From: Vibrio agarilyticus
GTDB lineage: Bacteria; Pseudomonadota; Gammaproteobacteria; Enterobacterales; Vibrionaceae
Assembly (NCBI RefSeq): GCF_012641465.1
Contig: NZ_JABAIK010000010.1
Coordinates: forward strand, 1 to 64,000
Direction: 5' to 3'
DNA length: 64,000 nt
The translations under genes were made by a program, and so were the position numbers. The notes under the pieces were generated by a model, which saw only the letters and a program-made list of their open reading frames with translations, had not been told where the DNA came from and did no database searches. This document shows, piece after piece, positions 30,257-41,130 of the stretch. The stretch's first letter is position 1. Every line of letters begins with the position of its first letter.

Positions 30257-30293
30257 ATAGGTTTCACCAATTAAAAAAATAACATCAACCGAT
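30257..30293 (+). promoter_or_regulatory. candidate OxyR binding site
   Basis: Four tetranucleotides at exact 7-nt spacing, ATAG-N7-CAAT-N7-ATAA-N7-CGAT (30257-30293), match the OxyR consensus ATAG-N7-CTAT-N7-ATAG-N7-CTAT at 13 of 16 specified bases. It lies between oxyR and the peroxiredoxin gene. A likely -10 (CATAAT, 30343-30348) without a good -35 lies downstream, as expected of an OxyR-activated promoter, although the site is 50 bp away. Confidence 0.5.
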
Positions 30294-30401
30294 TCTATCT
30301 ATCAAAAGTTTTTTTTGATAATAGGAAGCACAAACTCATTTGCATAATTCCCATCTGGGTATATAACGAAATCGCAAAAAACATTTAAAAGGAATCCAAT
30401 C

Positions 30402-31130
30402 ATGTTTACATCCAAAGAAGGTCAAGCTGTTCCACAAGTCACCTTTGCCACGCGCCAAGGAGACGCATGGGTCAATCTCACCACTGACGCTCTGTTTAAA
30501 GACAAAACCGTCATCGTATTCAGTCTGCCAGGTGCGTTCACCCCAACTTGCTCGTCAAGCCACTTACCTCGCTACAATGAGCTCTATTCGGTGTTTAAAG
30601 AGCATGGCGTTGATGACATTTTGTGTGTCTCTGTCAATGACACATTTGTTATGAATGCGTGGAAAGCCGATCAAGAAGCGGAAAATATCACCTTTATTCC
30701 CGATGGTAATGGTGATTTCAGTGCTGGCATGGGCATGCTGGTGGAAAAGAATGACCTTGGTTTTGGCAAACGCTCATGGCGTTACAGCATGCTAGTGAAA
30801 AACGGCATCATTGAAAAAATGTTTATCGAAGACGATGTCCCAGGCGACCCGTTCAAAGTGTCAGATGCCGACACTATGTTGGCGTACGTTGCACCCGATC
30901 ACAAAGAGCAAGCCTCAATCACCGTGTTTACCAAGCCTGGCTGCCCGTTCTGCATGAAAGCAAAGCAGAATTTAATTGATAAAGGGTTGAACTACGAAGA
31001 GTTGGTACTTGGCAAAGATGCTACCACCGTCAGCCTTCGTGCGATCACCGGTCGTTCGACCGTGCCGCAAGTTTTCATTGGCGGTAAGCACATCGGTGGC
31101 AGTGAAGAGCTCGAAGCCTATCTTGGCTGA
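30402..31130 (+). CDS. peroxiredoxin-glutaredoxin fusion (hybrid Prx5)
   Basis: 242 aa. Residues 1-165 are an atypical 2-Cys Prx5-type peroxiredoxin with peroxidatic cysteine in [12 protein letters not shown] (about 50). Residues 170-242 are a glutaredoxin with CPFC (GCPFCMKAK), TVPQVFIGG and GGSEELE. The fusion reduces peroxides using glutathione directly through its own Grx domain, as described for Haemophilus and Vibrio hybrid Prx5. RBS is AAAAGGA. It is divergent from oxyR, with a candidate OxyR site upstream. Confidence 0.95.
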   Translation: MFTSKEGQAVPQVTFATRQGDAWVNLTTDALFKDKTVIVFSLPGAFTPTCSSSHLPRYNELYSVFKEHGVDDILCVSVNDTFVMNAWKADQEAENITFIPDGNGDFSAGMGMLVEKNDLGFGKRSWRYSMLVKNGIIEKMFIEDDVPGDPFKVSDADTMLAYVAPDHKEQASITVFTKPGCPFCMKAKQNLIDKGLNYEELVLGKDATTVSLRAITGRSTVPQVFIGGKHIGGSEELEAYLG

Positions 31131-31138
31131 TCTTCGCG

Positions 31139-31402
31139 ATGGCTTGCACCGACTGTCAACACACGCCGTTTTGGCACAAACTGGGGCGCTGCCGTCGCTG
31201 CATGTGGCAGCTCAGTGTGTTATCGCCTCTTAGCGGCCTACTTTGGTGGCACTTTGCCAGTGAAGCGCCTCGAGCGATTGAAACCATTGCGTTATTGTTT
31301 GCTTGGGTAAGCTTTAGTGGCTTGCTGACGCTACACCTACTGTTTCTGTGGGTGATTTGGCCATTGAAGCAGTCCTCAAGAAAAGCGCGTCACCAACCGT
31401 GA
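31139..31402 (+). CDS. DUF3624 family small membrane protein
   Basis: 87 aa. CTDCQHTPFWHKLGRCRRC has four cysteines as two C-x2-C pairs and looks like a small metal-binding knuckle. It is followed by two membrane segments (about 25-40 and 50-75) and a basic C-terminal tail. This is the DUF3624 pattern found in Vibrio; function unknown. It is 8 bp after the peroxiredoxin gene, so probably co-transcribed; a redox role is only an inference from that. Confidence 0.82.
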   Translation: MACTDCQHTPFWHKLGRCRRCMWQLSVLSPLSGLLWWHFASEAPRAIETIALLFAWVSFSGLLTLHLLFLWVIWPLKQSSRKARHQP

Positions 31403-31414
31403 TGGCAGTAAAAC

Positions 31415-31445
31415 AAAAAGCCCTCAAGCGATGAGCATGAGGGCG
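31415..31445 (+). terminator. probable terminator after the DUF3624 gene
   Basis: GCCCTCA-AGCGATGAGCA-TGAGGGC is a perfect 7-bp stem preceded by A-rich sequence and followed by a poor T-run (GTCTT). The remaining 31446-31692 gap to argH holds nothing I can support. Confidence 0.55.
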
Positions 31446-31692
31446 TCTTAGAGAAACCTAAGAAAAAGCAGTTGTTCTAACACCAATCAGGCAAAGTACT
31501 GAGTAACACCACCCAAGTTTGATGCACGCCGCCAAGTAATAAACCCACCCGTTGGCAAATCCATCACTTAACAAGTTCATCAGTTAACAAGTCAAAGGCG
31601 CTTAGGATACGCAGTCAACCTGTCAAAACAGTGCTATTACCATTTAGCCGAATTGATACTTTTTCTGACGAGAGTTCCGTCGATTGGTTCCA

Positions 31693-33111
31693 TTATTTGT
31701 TATTTTTTGACTCTAGGTGTGCGCCTGATCGCAGCTTTAACTGCAAGCGGTGCTGAGCCTGCTCAACGGCATGTGCAACTTGCTGTGGCGCAACGCCACC
31801 AAGTGCGCAGCGCTTCTCAAGGCACGACTCAATCGTCAAAATCGCGTAAACATCTTCTTCAATCACCGGTGAGAACGTTTTTAACGCCTCCAGTGACAGC
31901 TCTTCCAGTGCGCAGCCTTGGGCAATCGCTCCTACCACAGCAACGCCAACAATGTGGTGCGCTTCACGGAACGGGATCCCTTTAGCAACCAAATAATCAG
32001 CCAGTTCAGTGGCATTCGCATACCCTTGTTTTGCCGCTTCTAACGTGCGTGCTTGATTCACTTTGATGCCATCAAAACACAGCGCCGCCATTTCCATGCA
32101 TTCCAGCCAAGTGTCGAGCGCATCAAACAGCCCTTCTTTGTCCTCTTGCATATCTTTGTTGTAGGCCAGTGGTAGGGCCTTCACTGTCATCATCATGCCA
32201 GAAAGCGCGCCATAGACTCGACCTGTTTTTCCGCGGATCAGCTCCAGTGCGTCTGGGTTTTTCTTTTGTGGCATCAAGGAAGAACCTGACGTAACCGTAT
32301 CCGCCAGCTCAATAAAATTCGACTCACCTGAATTATAGAAAATCATGTCTTCGGCCAAACGCGATAGATGCACCATCGACATTGACGCCACTGACATCAA
32401 CTCCATCACATGATCGCGATCGGAAACGGAATCTAGCGAGTTACGCGTCGCACGGCGAAAACCGAGATCTTGCGCCAGCTGCTCACGATCAATAGCGTAA
32501 GCGGTACCGGCAAGCGCGCCGGAACCCAAAGGGCACGTTTCAAAGCGATGCATCGCGTCACTTAAGCGCGAGTGATCACGCTCAAACATCTCTACATAGG
32601 CCAAACACCAATGAGCAAAAGTCACTGGCTGCGCTCGTTGCAAATGGGTATAGCCCGGCAACACCGTGTTTTGGTGCGCTTTTGCGACCGTGACTAATTG
32701 CGCTTGAAGCTGCTCAAGCCCTTGCAGTAGAAGTTCGGATTGCTGGCGACACCAGAGTTTCAAATCGGTCGCGACTTGATCGTTGCGCGAGCGCCCGGTG
32801 TGCAATTTCTTGCCTAAATCGCCGACTTTAGCGATAAGCTGTTGCTCAACCCAAGAGTGAATATCTTCCGCATCCGAGCGTAAAATTTGCTCTGGATCCT
32901 CAAGCACAGACTGCTTCAATTCGATCAATGCTTGTTCAAGTTGCTGCTGCTCATTCGCGCTCAACACATTGACCGAGACCAAGGCTTTTGACCAGGCAAT
33001 TGAGCCCACAATATCTTGCTCGGCCAGTCGGTAATCAAAGCGCAGTGAGTCATTAAAGTGTTTAAATCGTGTGTCTGCTGCCTGAGTAAATCTACCGCCC
33101 CATAGTGCCAT
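31693..33111 (-). CDS. argH: argininosuccinate lyase
   Basis: 472 aa. It cleaves argininosuccinate to arginine and fumarate. The signature [12 protein letters not shown] (active-site Ser loop), [14 protein letters not shown] and AEDIHSWVE are present. It has a C-terminal extension of only about 14 residues relative to E. coli and no GNAT domain, unlike the argH(A) fusions with N-acetylglutamate synthase in some Vibrio and Moritella, so NAGS must be encoded elsewhere. RBS is AGGAGA. It is last in argCBGH. Confidence 0.97.
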   Translation of the reverse strand: MALWGGRFTQAADTRFKHFNDSLRFDYRLAEQDIVGSIAWSKALVSVNVLSANEQQQLEQALIELKQSVLEDPEQILRSDAEDIHSWVEQQLIAKVGDLGKKLHTGRSRNDQVATDLKLWCRQQSELLLQGLEQLQAQLVTVAKAHQNTVLPGYTHLQRAQPVTFAHWCLAYVEMFERDHSRLSDAMHRFETCPLGSGALAGTAYAIDREQLAQDLGFRRATRNSLDSVSDRDHVMELMSVASMSMVHLSRLAEDMIFYNSGESNFIELADTVTSGSSLMPQKKNPDALELIRGKTGRVYGALSGMMMTVKALPLAYNKDMQEDKEGLFDALDTWLECMEMAALCFDGIKVNQARTLEAAKQGYANATELADYLVAKGIPFREAHHIVGVAVVGAIAQGCALEELSLEALKTFSPVIEEDVYAILTIESCLEKRCALGGVAPQQVAHAVEQAQHRLQLKLRSGAHLESKNNK

Positions 33112-33163
33112 CGTGTTTCTCCTAAACGTTCATTTGCCTTGGCTATTTTTCCCAATCGGGTCT

Positions 33164-33290
33164 TATACCCAAACAACTTGGAGTTGCAGGTAGGCGGCAA
33201 ACGAACAAAGCCTCTGAGCATAGATAGACTATGTGATGAGGTTTGTGAGAGCCAGCCAACAACGCTGCAACTTCAAGTGGAAAGGGTATA
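33164..33290 (+). repeat. ERIC-like element, full length (127 bp)
   Basis: It starts TATACCCAAACAACTTGGAG and ends CTTCAAGTGGAAAGGGTATA, with CATAG-ATAGA-CTATG at the centre and AGGTAGGCGGCAAACGAAC and GAGCCAGCCAACAACGCTGC as the conserved inner blocks. Its length of 127 bp, the terminal TATACCC inverted repeats and the inner motifs match ERIC (IRU) elements of Enterobacteriaceae and Vibrio. It lies between argG and argH within the operon. Confidence 0.93.
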
Positions 33291-33293
33291 GAT

Positions 33294-33327
33294 CTTAAAA
33301 AGCAAAGGCCAAATGCACCTTTGCTTT
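33294..33327 (-). terminator. intrinsic terminator after argG
   Basis: On the minus strand, AAAGCAAAGG-TGCATTTGG-CCTTTGCTTT is a perfect 10-bp stem followed by a short T-run. It lies about 55 nt past the argG stop and before the ERIC-like element, so argH may be partly uncoupled from argCBG. Confidence 0.75.
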
Positions 33328-33334
33328 ATTCGTT

Positions 33335-33365
33335 TGCCGCCTACCCGCAACGTTTGGGTATTGCG
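33335..33365 (-). repeat. partial ERIC-like end downstream of argG
   Basis: TTTGCCGCCTACCCGCAACGTTTGGGTA is the right-hand end of an ERIC-like element, inverted relative to the 33164-33290 copy, with the remainder missing. It lies immediately beside that copy and the argG terminator. Confidence 0.65.
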
Positions 33366-33382
33366 GCAAATTTATTGTCGTT

Positions 33383-34594
33383 TTATTTGTTGCTATTGAG
33401 CGCGCGAATGCGGCTAGACAGTGAATACAAACGAATAAAGCCGCCAGCGTGGCTTTGGTCATACACTTCATCTGCGCCAAATGTGGCAAACTCTTCAGAG
33501 TACAGGCTATTAGCGGAACGTTTTTGCGTCACGGTCGCTTGGCCTTTGTACAGCTTGACGACCACTTCACCGTTAACGTCTTGCGCCAATGTGTCCGCTG
33601 CGGCAAGAATCGACTTACACAGTGGCGTAAACCAACGACCATCGTAAACCAAATGCGACGCTTTTAGGCCGAGCTCTTCACGAAATTCAAATGATGTTTT
33701 GTCCAATACCAGTTGCTCTACTGCACGAAGCGCTTCCATCATGATGGTGCCCCCTGGCGTTTCATAACAGCCACGAGACTTCATGCCAACCAAACGGTTT
33801 TCAACGATATCAATACGGCCGACACCGTGCTTTGCGCCCTTCTCGTTAAGGTATACCAGTGCGTTATATGGCGTCATTGCTTCACCATCGACACCAACCA
33901 CAGCGCCTTTTTCTACCTGTAAGGTGACATATTCCGCTTCGTTAGGTGCTTGCTCGGGATCAACCGTCCATACCCAGCAATCTTCGTTTGGTGCATTCCA
34001 TGTGTTCTCAAGCACACCACCTTCGGTTGAGATGTGCCATGCGTTGGCGTCACGCGAGTAAATTTTCGTCAGTGAGGCGCTGCAAGGAATGTTGCGTTCA
34101 GCAAGATAATCCAAACACTCTTCACGACTGACCAGATCCCATTCACGCCATGGCGCAATCACGTGCAGATCAGGCGCTAGTGCGGCAAACGCCCCTTCAA
34201 AACGGACTTGGTCATTCCCTTTGCCTGTACAGCCATGGCAAAGTGCATCGGCTCCCACCTTGCGCGCGATTTCCACTTGCGCCTTAGCAATAATGGGGCG
34301 AGCCATTGACGTGCCAAGAAGGTATTTACCTTCGTAGTACGCTCCGGTTTTCAGTGTTGGATAGATGTATTCAGACACCATCTCTTCTTTCAAATCAACA
34401 ACGTAACACTCGGACGCACCCGACGCTTTCGCTTTGGCCTCAACGCCCTCGAGCTCTTCAGCGCCTTGACCTACATCGGCCACAAACGCCACAACTTCAC
34501 AGTCGTAATTCTCTTTCAACCATGGAATGATCACGGAGGTATCGAGACCACCAGAATACGCAACCACGACTTTATTTACTTGTACTTTACTCAT
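33383..34594 (-). CDS. argG: argininosuccinate synthase
   Basis: About 403 aa, the shorter (type 1) ArgG rather than the roughly 447-aa enteric form. It joins citrulline and aspartate with [14 protein letters not shown] is the PP-loop; [15 protein letters not shown] and the [11 protein letters not shown] region bind substrate. GGAG lies 6-7 nt before ATG 34594; an adjacent ATG at 34597 is nearly equivalent. It is third in argCBGH. It is flanked by ERIC-like elements in opposite orientation, with a terminator after it. Confidence 0.97.
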   Translation of the reverse strand: MSKVQVNKVVVAYSGGLDTSVIIPWLKENYDCEVVAFVADVGQGAEELEGVEAKAKASGASECYVVDLKEEMVSEYIYPTLKTGAYYEGKYLLGTSMARPIIAKAQVEIARKVGADALCHGCTGKGNDQVRFEGAFAALAPDLHVIAPWREWDLVSREECLDYLAERNIPCSASLTKIYSRDANAWHISTEGGVLENTWNAPNEDCWVWTVDPEQAPNEAEYVTLQVEKGAVVGVDGEAMTPYNALVYLNEKGAKHGVGRIDIVENRLVGMKSRGCYETPGGTIMMEALRAVEQLVLDKTSFEFREELGLKASHLVYDGRWFTPLCKSILAAADTLAQDVNGEVVVKLYKGQATVTQKRSANSLYSEEFATFGADEVYDQSHAGGFIRLYSLSSRIRALNSNK

Positions 34595-34630
34595 CATTTT
34601 CTCCAGACACTGCCCACGCAGCGCACGACT

Positions 34631-34757
34631 TATACTCTTCCCACTTGGCGCCGCAGCTTTGTTGGCTGGCTCTTACAAACTTCATCACATAGCTTATCTA
34701 TGCTCAGAAGATTTGCTCGTTTGCCGCCTACCTGCAACACCAACTTGTTTGGGTATA
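34631..34757 (-). repeat. ERIC-like element, full length (127 bp), inverted relative to 33164-33290
   Basis: It has the same length and block order as the 33164 copy, reading from TATACTCTTCCCACTTGGCG to the CAACTTGTTTGGGTATA end. It lies between argB and argG. By eye, identity with the 33164 copy is about 85% after reverse complementing. Confidence 0.92.
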
Positions 34758-34821
34758 TTAGGTTGATTGATTTGACCACTGGGTCATAAAACAGGGTTCA
34801 CTTAACGATGGTGCTAACTCA

Positions 34822-35613
34822 TTACGCTTGCGGCACAAAACGCGTTCCGATGCTGCTACCAGCAAACAGCGCCGCTAATTTTTCAGGATAACGCCAGCTC
34901 GCCACTTCAATCGGACGCCCAAGATCGTGCGCCGCTTGTAGCGCCGCTTGCACTTTGACAATCATGCCATCGGTGATGACTTTGCCCGCAATCAGAGCAT
35001 CGGCTTGCGATTGCGTCAGACTTGGTAACAAATGGCCTTTACCATCCAATACACCACTTACATCCGATAGCAGCACCAATTCAGCATCCAGCGCACCAGC
35101 CACCGCCACGGCAGCTTGGTCGGCATTCACGTTCATCAGCTGCCCATCTGCCGTAATACCAATCGAACTGATGATCGGGACTGCACCTGCCGCCATAATC
35201 GCTTGCAGTACCGCGCCATTACCGGGCGTGGCTTTACCAACCGCGCCAAGCTCGGGGTCAAGCTCTTCAACAACGCATAAGCCGCCATCGGCCAAGCTCA
35301 AGCCGACGGCATTGAGGCCCGCGTTCATTGCTTGCCCTTGCAACAATTTATTGGCGGTGCCTGCTAATGCGCCGGCAATGTAAGGAATGTGCTCAAGTGG
35401 CGTCACACGTAGGCCGGCTTTTTTTTCGGATTTAAGTTGCAATTTCGCGAGCAACTCATCGACTAAATAACCACCACCGTGCACTATCACAATCGGTCTG
35501 GCCGCGGCACTTTGATATGCCATTACCGCGCCGAACAGTTTATTGAGCGTCTGTTCACACGAAAGTGCGGCGCCACCAAGTTTGATCACTAAAGGAAGAG
35601 AAGGCATTGTCAT
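34822..35613 (-). CDS. argB: acetylglutamate kinase
   Basis: 263 aa. It phosphorylates N-acetylglutamate. VIKLGGAAL binds ATP phosphate; [13 protein letters not shown] binds substrate; [19 protein letters not shown] and [13 protein letters not shown] follow. There is no N-terminal arginine-sensing helix, as in the E. coli-type, arginine-insensitive form. RBS is AAGGA, 6 nt before the ATG. It is 36 bp after argC. Confidence 0.97.
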   Translation of the reverse strand: MTMPSLPLVIKLGGAALSCEQTLNKLFGAVMAYQSAAARPIVIVHGGGYLVDELLAKLQLKSEKKAGLRVTPLEHIPYIAGALAGTANKLLQGQAMNAGLNAVGLSLADGGLCVVEELDPELGAVGKATPGNGAVLQAIMAAGAVPIISSIGITADGQLMNVNADQAAVAVAGALDAELVLLSDVSGVLDGKGHLLPSLTQSQADALIAGKVITDGMIVKVQAALQAAHDLGRPIEVASWRYPEKLAALFAGSSIGTRFVPQA

Positions 35614-35649
35614 GATGAATCCTTTTCATGCTAATACGAATGACAGCGG

Positions 35650-36654
35650 CTAAAGCAGCGCGGTTAGCGGCGCAAAACCATAACGTAAATTGAGGCACTG
35701 CATCGCTTGGCTTGAAGCGCCTTTGAGCAAGTTATCAATGCATGAAACCACAATGACGTGCTCCCCTTTCACCTGCCAGCCAACATCACAAAATGGTGTG
35801 TGCACCACATCATCAAGGCAAGGCAAGGCGTCGGTTTTGAGGCGCACCAATGGCGCATTTGCATAAGCTTTAGTAAAGGCGGCATCGACTTGTTCTGCGC
35901 TCACATTCGCATTGAGTTTCATCGTTGTGGTCGCCAAAATGCCACGTTTGAAATTGCCCAAATGTGGTGTGAAAATGACATCACAGCCCAAGTGAGTGGC
36001 AATTTCGGGTTGATGGCGGTGGGTGAATACGCCGTAAGGTTGTAAACTCACCTCACAAAAGCTGTTTTTCATCGTCGCTTTACGGCCAGCGCCCGAGACA
36101 CCAGAGGTGGCGTTGATCACAGGCCACTGCTGAGTATCAATCAAGTTGGCGTCAAGTAATGGACGAATCGCCAGTTGCGCGGCGGTGGGATAGCAGCCCG
36201 CAACCGCAATCAGCGGACTTTGCGCAATAGCGTCAGCATTCCATTCAGCCAATCCGTAAACCGCTTGTTCAAGTTGCGTTTGGTGCTGATGCTCAAACCC
36301 GTAATAATTGGTATAGAACTCAGCGCTTTTGACTCGATAAGCACCTGACAAATCAAACACCTGGCAGTCATTATTAAGAAATATCGGCGCAAGATCGTGG
36401 CTCACTTCATGCGCTGTCGCAAGAAACACCACATCAACACTGCGCGCAACCGCCTCAGGATCGGTTAACGGCTGCACCGGCTCATCAATGATGCCCGCAA
36501 GCTGACCATGTAAACTGGCAATGGCCTTACCAGCATCCAAGCTATTGGCGGAGACATACAAACCTGCTAGCGTGAGGTTTGGGTGTTTTTGGACCATCAG
36601 TGCTAACTCCGCTCCGGTGTAGCCTGATGCGCCGATAATGGCAGTGTTTAGCAT
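35650..36654 (-). CDS. argC: N-acetyl-gamma-glutamyl-phosphate reductase
   Basis: 334 aa. It is the NADPH-dependent third step of arginine synthesis. [13 protein letters not shown] is the nucleotide-binding start. The catalytic cysteine is in [12 protein letters not shown] (about 154), and HRHQPEI and [12 protein letters not shown] carry the conserved histidines. First gene of argCBGH, divergent from argE. Confidence 0.97.
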   Translation of the reverse strand: MLNTAIIGASGYTGAELALMVQKHPNLTLAGLYVSANSLDAGKAIASLHGQLAGIIDEPVQPLTDPEAVARSVDVVFLATAHEVSHDLAPIFLNNDCQVFDLSGAYRVKSAEFYTNYYGFEHQHQTQLEQAVYGLAEWNADAIAQSPLIAVAGCYPTAAQLAIRPLLDANLIDTQQWPVINATSGVSGAGRKATMKNSFCEVSLQPYGVFTHRHQPEIATHLGCDVIFTPHLGNFKRGILATTTMKLNANVSAEQVDAAFTKAYANAPLVRLKTDALPCLDDVVHTPFCDVGWQVKGEHVIVVSCIDNLLKGASSQAMQCLNLRYGFAPLTALL

Positions 36655-36717
36655 TTCAATACATCCATTACTGAAATTGAATAAAGTGACGATTCATATT
36701 TATAAAAAACACCAATA

Positions 36718-36735
36718 AGTGATTTTTTATTCATT
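36718..36735. promoter_or_regulatory. candidate ARG box between argC and argE
   Basis: AGTGATTTTTTATTCATT is one base off the ArgR core (TGATT for TGAAT, then four weak bases, ATTCA) in the divergent argC-argE gap. A weaker match lies 3 bp downstream (36739-36756), the normal spacing for paired boxes. Repression of both transcripts by ArgR-arginine is expected. A second weak TGAAA..ATAAA copy lies near 36670. Confidence 0.55.
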
Positions 36736-36800
36736 AAATATGATTTAGTATGTTTTTAGCGTTTTCTAGTCTTACTGTCAACATTGGAAGTGAATAAACT

Positions 36801-37937
36801 ATGTCATTACCCAGTTTTCTCGAGGTTTATCGGGGTCTCATCGCCACCCCATCTATCAGCTCAACCGATTTGTCGTGGGACCAAAGCAATCAAACCGTGA
36901 TTGAAAAGCTCTCAAGCTGGTTTGAAGCGCTCGGTTTTGCGGTCGACATTCATTCTGTCGCGCCGGGTAAGTTCAACATGGTGGCGAAAATGGGCCAAGG
37001 TGAAGGCGGCTTGCTGCTCGCAGGTCACAGCGACACCGTCCCTTTTGATGAAGGGCGCTGGAATTTTGACCCACATGCGCTAACCGAAAAAGACAACCGT
37101 TTTTATGGTCTTGGTACCGCCGATATGAAAGGCTTTTTTGCCTTTATCTACGAAGCGGCCAAGCAGATGCAGTGGCAAAATCAAACCAAGCCACTCTATG
37201 TACTTGCCACCTGTGATGAAGAGACCACGATGGCGGGGGCGCGCGCCTTTACGGCCGAAGCGCCTTTTAAACCGGATTATTGCATTATTGGTGAGCCCAC
37301 CAGCTTAGTGCCGATCCGCGGCCACAAGGGTCACGTTGCTAACGCAGTGCGCGTGACGGGCAAATCTGGCCATTCATCCGATCCTGCGCTTGGGGTTAAC
37401 GCCATTGAGATCATGCATGAAGTGCTGTTTGCGCTGATGAAACTGCGGGATGAGCTGATTAAACGCTACCACAACCCCGGTTTTGCCGTGCCGAGTCCGA
37501 CATTGAACCTAGGCCACATTCACGGCGGCGACAGCGCCAATCGTATTTGTGGCTGTTGTGAACTGCATTACGACGTGCGCCCGCTGCCTGGCGTAAGTCT
37601 CGATGCGCTCGAAAACCTATTGCGTGGCGCGCTCAAAGAGGTACAAGCCAAATGGCCAGGGCGAATTGAGATTGTGCCTTTGCATGAGCCGATCCCTGGT
37701 TACGAAACGCCCCAGTCGCATCCGTTCATTCAAGACATTGAATCGTTATGCGCTATGGAGTCACAAACCGTCAACTACTGCACCGAAGCGCCGTTTCTGC
37801 AGCAATTGTGTCCTACATTAGTCTTGGGCCCAGGCTCGATTGACCAAGCGCATCAGCCCGATGAGTTTCTCGCGTTTGAATTTATCGACCCGACGGTGGA
37901 TGTGCTGAAAAAAGCGATTCATCGGTACTGTTTCTAA
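36801..37937 (+). CDS. argE: acetylornithine deacetylase
   Basis: 378 aa M20 metallopeptidase. It hydrolyses N-acetylornithine to ornithine. [12 protein letters not shown] has the first metal-binding His/Asp; GTADMKGF and [12 protein letters not shown] the bridging Asp and catalytic Glu pair; [14 protein letters not shown] follows. The linear (non-recycling) pathway it implies fits argA-type NAGS. Divergent from argCBGH. Confidence 0.97.
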   Translation: MSLPSFLEVYRGLIATPSISSTDLSWDQSNQTVIEKLSSWFEALGFAVDIHSVAPGKFNMVAKMGQGEGGLLLAGHSDTVPFDEGRWNFDPHALTEKDNRFYGLGTADMKGFFAFIYEAAKQMQWQNQTKPLYVLATCDEETTMAGARAFTAEAPFKPDYCIIGEPTSLVPIRGHKGHVANAVRVTGKSGHSSDPALGVNAIEIMHEVLFALMKLRDELIKRYHNPGFAVPSPTLNLGHIHGGDSANRICGCCELHYDVRPLPGVSLDALENLLRGALKEVQAKWPGRIEIVPLHEPIPGYETPQSHPFIQDIESLCAMESQTVNYCTEAPFLQQLCPTLVLGPGSIDQAHQPDEFLAFEFIDPTVDVLKKAIHRYCF

Positions 37938-37977
37938 TTGATACAATTTCGAATATATATCCCAACACCATGATAGA

Positions 37978-38011
37978 GAACGTGCAATAGTCAGATTTGC
38001 GCGTTCTTTTT
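37978..38011 (+). terminator. intrinsic terminator after argE
   Basis: GAACGTGCAA-TAGTCAGAT-TTGCGCGTTC pairs over 10 bp (one G-U) and is followed by TTTTTC. It lies about 40 nt after the argE stop and before ppc. Confidence 0.88.
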
Positions 38012-38201
38012 CATGGAGCCCCACTATCTGTAACAAACTTTCACCTTGCGCAACACTTTTATAAAGCCTTGCTCTAAATCAGGATATAGTTCAAATTTTG
38101 CCAAAGTCTTTACGTGCCATTTGACGAGGAGCTGTGATATTCGCTAGATTGTCTGCCTACCTGGAACAACGGATGTAACAAACTTACAAGGCAGGATGAC
38201 A

Positions 38202-40835
38202 ATGAATGAGAAATACGCTCCGTTACGAAGCAATGTCAACATGCTGGGTCACCTATTAGGTAACACGATCCAAGAAGCGCATGGGGACGAGATTCTGGCG
38301 AAGGTCGAAACGATTCGTAAGCTGTCAAAATCAGCGCGTTCGGGCGACTCAAGCGATCGCAGTAAACTTATCGAGGAGATCCAGAACCTTCCTGATGAGC
38401 AACTCACGCCCGTAGCGCGTGCGTTTAACCAATTTCTTAATCTGACGAACATCGCAGAGCAATACCACACCATCTCACGCCATTGTGATGATCATGTGTG
38501 TGAGCCCGATGCCATCAACAGCCTGTTTGCTAAGTTAAGTGACAACCAAATCAGCAAACTTGATACGGCGCAAGCGATTCGCGATCTCAACATCGAATTG
38601 GTGCTCACCGCGCACCCAACCGAAATTACGCGCCGCACCATGATCAACAAACTGGTCAAAATCAACGAATGCTTGTCAAAACTTGACCTGACCGATCTTT
38701 CTGCGCGCGAACGCGCCAAAACCGAGCGTCGTCTCGAGCAGTTAATCGCACAAAGCTGGCACTCGGACGTGATTCGTAAGCAGCGCCCTACGCCACTTGA
38801 TGAGGCAAAATGGGGTTACGCGGTCGTCGAAAACTCGCTGTGGGAAGCGGTGCCAGAATTTTTACGTGAGCTTGATGGCCGCCTAAAAGGGTATCTCGGC
38901 GAAGGCTTACCCATTGACGCTCGCCCGGTGCACTTCTCTTCTTGGATGGGTGGCGACCGCGACGGTAACCCGTTTGTGACGCACTCTGTGACCCGTGAAG
39001 TGTTGCTGCTCTCACGCAGTAAGGCGGCCGAACTTTATCTCAACGACATCAATGAGCTGGTCAGTGAACTGTCCATGACTCAGTGTAACGATGAAGTTCG
39101 TGCGCTTGCTGGCGATGATGAACACGAACCGTATCGCGCGATCTTAAAACCACTGCGCGCACTACTGACTGAGACCAAAGAGATCTTAGATGCCAAGGTT
39201 CACGGCCAAAAGTTAGCGGTCAAAGCGCCGTTGCAAACCGTGGAACAACTTTGGGAGCCGCTTTACGCCTGTTACCGCTCACTGCGTGAATGTGGTATGG
39301 GCATTATTGCCGAAGGTTCATTGCTCGATACTCTGCGCCGCGTCAAAGCATTTGGTATTCACCTCGTGCGCCTTGATATTCGCCAAGAGAGTACGCGCCA
39401 CGCTGAAGCGCTCTCTGAATTGACGCGCCACTTGGGCATTGGTGATTACGAACAGTGGAGCGAACAAGACAAAATTTCGTTTTTGACCAACGAACTGGCG
39501 TCAAAACGCCCGCTACTGCCTCGCGATTGGCAACCGTCAGCGCCAGTGCAAGAAGTGCTTGATACTTGTCGCATCATCGCAGTTCAACCCCGTGCGGCGT
39601 TTGGTGCGTATGTGATTTCAATGGCGCGCACTGCCTCCGACGTGCTCGCTGTGCACCTCTTGCTGCAAGAAGCAGGCTGTCCATTCCGTATGGACGTCTG
39701 CCCACTGTTTGAAACCTTAGAAGATTTGAACAACGCGGAATCGGTGATTCAGCAGCTGATGAGCATCGACCTGTATCGCGGCTTCATTCAGAACCGTCAA
39801 ATGGTGATGATTGGCTATTCGGATTCAGCCAAAGACGCTGGCGTTATGGCCGCTGGTTGGGCGCAATACCACGCGATGGAATCTTTGGTTCGCATTGCTG
39901 AAGAAGAAGGGGTGGAACTGACCCTATTCCATGGCCGCGGGGGCACCATCGGTCGCGGCGGCGCGCCAGCTCACGCCGCCTTATTATCTCAGCCACCACA
40001 AAGCTTGAAAGGTGGCCTACGCGTCACTGAACAAGGTGAGATGATCCGCTTTAAACTGGGCTTACCTGAAGTGGCGGTCAGCAGCTTCAATATGTACGCC
40101 AGCGCCATTTTGGAAGCAAACCTTCTGCCACCGCCAGAGCCCAAACAGGAATGGCGCGCGCAAATGGAACAGCTTTCGGCTATCAGCTGCGAGGCTTATC
40201 GCAAAGTGGTGCGTGGCGAGCCGGATTTCGTGCCTTATTTCCGCCAAGCCACACCAGAAATGGAATTGGGTAAATTGCCTTTGGGTTCTCGCCCTGCCAA
40301 ACGTAACCCGAACGGCGGCGTTGAAAGCCTTCGCGCTATTCCATGGATTTTTTCGTGGAGTCAGAACCGTCTTGTCCTCCCCGCTTGGCTAGGCGCAGGC
40401 GAAGCGATTCAGCGCTCACTTGACCAAGGCAACCAGGCGCTTTTGGAAGAGATGTGCCGTGAATGGCCTTTCTTCTCGACACGTTTGGGGATGCTGGAGA
40501 TGGTTTACCTCAAGTGCAATATCGAGATCTCTCGTTACTACGATGAACGTCTGGTTGAGCCATCGCTGATTCACCTTGGTGATGAACTGCGCGAGCAACT
40601 ACTCAAAGACATCAAAGTCGTGCTGACCGTGGAAAATAACGAAAACTTGATGCAAAGCGACCCTTGGGGCTTTGAGTCAATTAGCATGCGTAACATCTAT
40701 GTTGAGCCACTCAACATGCTGCAAGCGGAATTGCTTTATCGTACTCGTCAAAACGACGAAAGTGCTGAAGAGCTTGAAGAAGCACTGATGGTAACTATCG
40801 CAGGGATTGCTGCGGGAATGCGTAATACAGGCTAA
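38202..40835 (+). CDS. ppc: phosphoenolpyruvate carboxylase
   Basis: About 877 aa. It makes oxaloacetate from PEP and bicarbonate. [12 protein letters not shown] holds the catalytic histidine; [16 protein letters not shown] and [12 protein letters not shown] the second active-site segments; it ends [11 protein letters not shown] 38202 (MNEKYA) has AAGGCAGG 6 nt upstream; the in-frame ATG at 38196 is too close to that signal. It follows argE as in E. coli. Confidence 0.97.
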   Translation: MNEKYAPLRSNVNMLGHLLGNTIQEAHGDEILAKVETIRKLSKSARSGDSSDRSKLIEEIQNLPDEQLTPVARAFNQFLNLTNIAEQYHTISRHCDDHVCEPDAINSLFAKLSDNQISKLDTAQAIRDLNIELVLTAHPTEITRRTMINKLVKINECLSKLDLTDLSARERAKTERRLEQLIAQSWHSDVIRKQRPTPLDEAKWGYAVVENSLWEAVPEFLRELDGRLKGYLGEGLPIDARPVHFSSWMGGDRDGNPFVTHSVTREVLLLSRSKAAELYLNDINELVSELSMTQCNDEVRALAGDDEHEPYRAILKPLRALLTETKEILDAKVHGQKLAVKAPLQTVEQLWEPLYACYRSLRECGMGIIAEGSLLDTLRRVKAFGIHLVRLDIRQESTRHAEALSELTRHLGIGDYEQWSEQDKISFLTNELASKRPLLPRDWQPSAPVQEVLDTCRIIAVQPRAAFGAYVISMARTASDVLAVHLLLQEAGCPFRMDVCPLFETLEDLNNAESVIQQLMSIDLYRGFIQNRQMVMIGYSDSAKDAGVMAAGWAQYHAMESLVRIAEEEGVELTLFHGRGGTIGRGGAPAHAALLSQPPQSLKGGLRVTEQGEMIRFKLGLPEVAVSSFNMYASAILEANLLPPPEPKQEWRAQMEQLSAISCEAYRKVVRGEPDFVPYFRQATPEMELGKLPLGSRPAKRNPNGGVESLRAIPWIFSWSQNRLVLPAWLGAGEAIQRSLDQGNQALLEEMCREWPFFSTRLGMLEMVYLKCNIEISRYYDERLVEPSLIHLGDELREQLLKDIKVVLTVENNENLMQSDPWGFESISMRNIYVEPLNMLQAELLYRTRQNDESAEELEEALMVTIAGIAAGMRNTG

Positions 40836-40864
40836 CTCGATTTAAAATCGACATAACCACACTT

Positions 40865-40890
40865 AAGGCACTGAGGATTCAGTGCCTTTT
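40865..40890 (+). terminator. intrinsic terminator after ppc
   Basis: AAGGCACTGA-GGAT-TCAGTGCCTTTT is a perfect 10-bp stem followed by T-rich ATTTTC, 30 nt after the ppc stop. Confidence 0.92.
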
Positions 40891-41101
40891 ATTTTCAAAA
40901 TCAATCAAAAGTCACATCAACCGCACATTTAATCTATGGATTAATCATCGTTTTACTCTAAGATAAGACATTTTTTTCACTTTCTTGAAAATTGAACATA
41001 GAGTAATCTCATTGCTGAGTTTTTTATGAGTTTTATCAAGTATTCGCACACTACTATTCGATGCTGTGCTTATTCTTTTAAAGTGAAAAATCTGCTATAA
41101 G

Positions 41102-41130
41102 TTGCACTCCAACAATTATCAAACTTATAG
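41102..41130 (+). promoter_or_regulatory. predicted aphA promoter inside a 10-bp inverted repeat
   Basis: TTGCAC (41102-41107), 17-bp spacer and TTATAG (41125-41130) give a good sigma-70 promoter. It is enclosed by GCTATAAGTT (41094-41103) and AACTTATAGC (41122-41131), an inverted repeat spanning -35 and -10, which looks like an operator. A TTATCAA half site of LuxR/HapR type lies in the spacer. aphA is known to be autorepressed and repressed by the LuxR/HapR master regulator. Confidence 0.5.
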
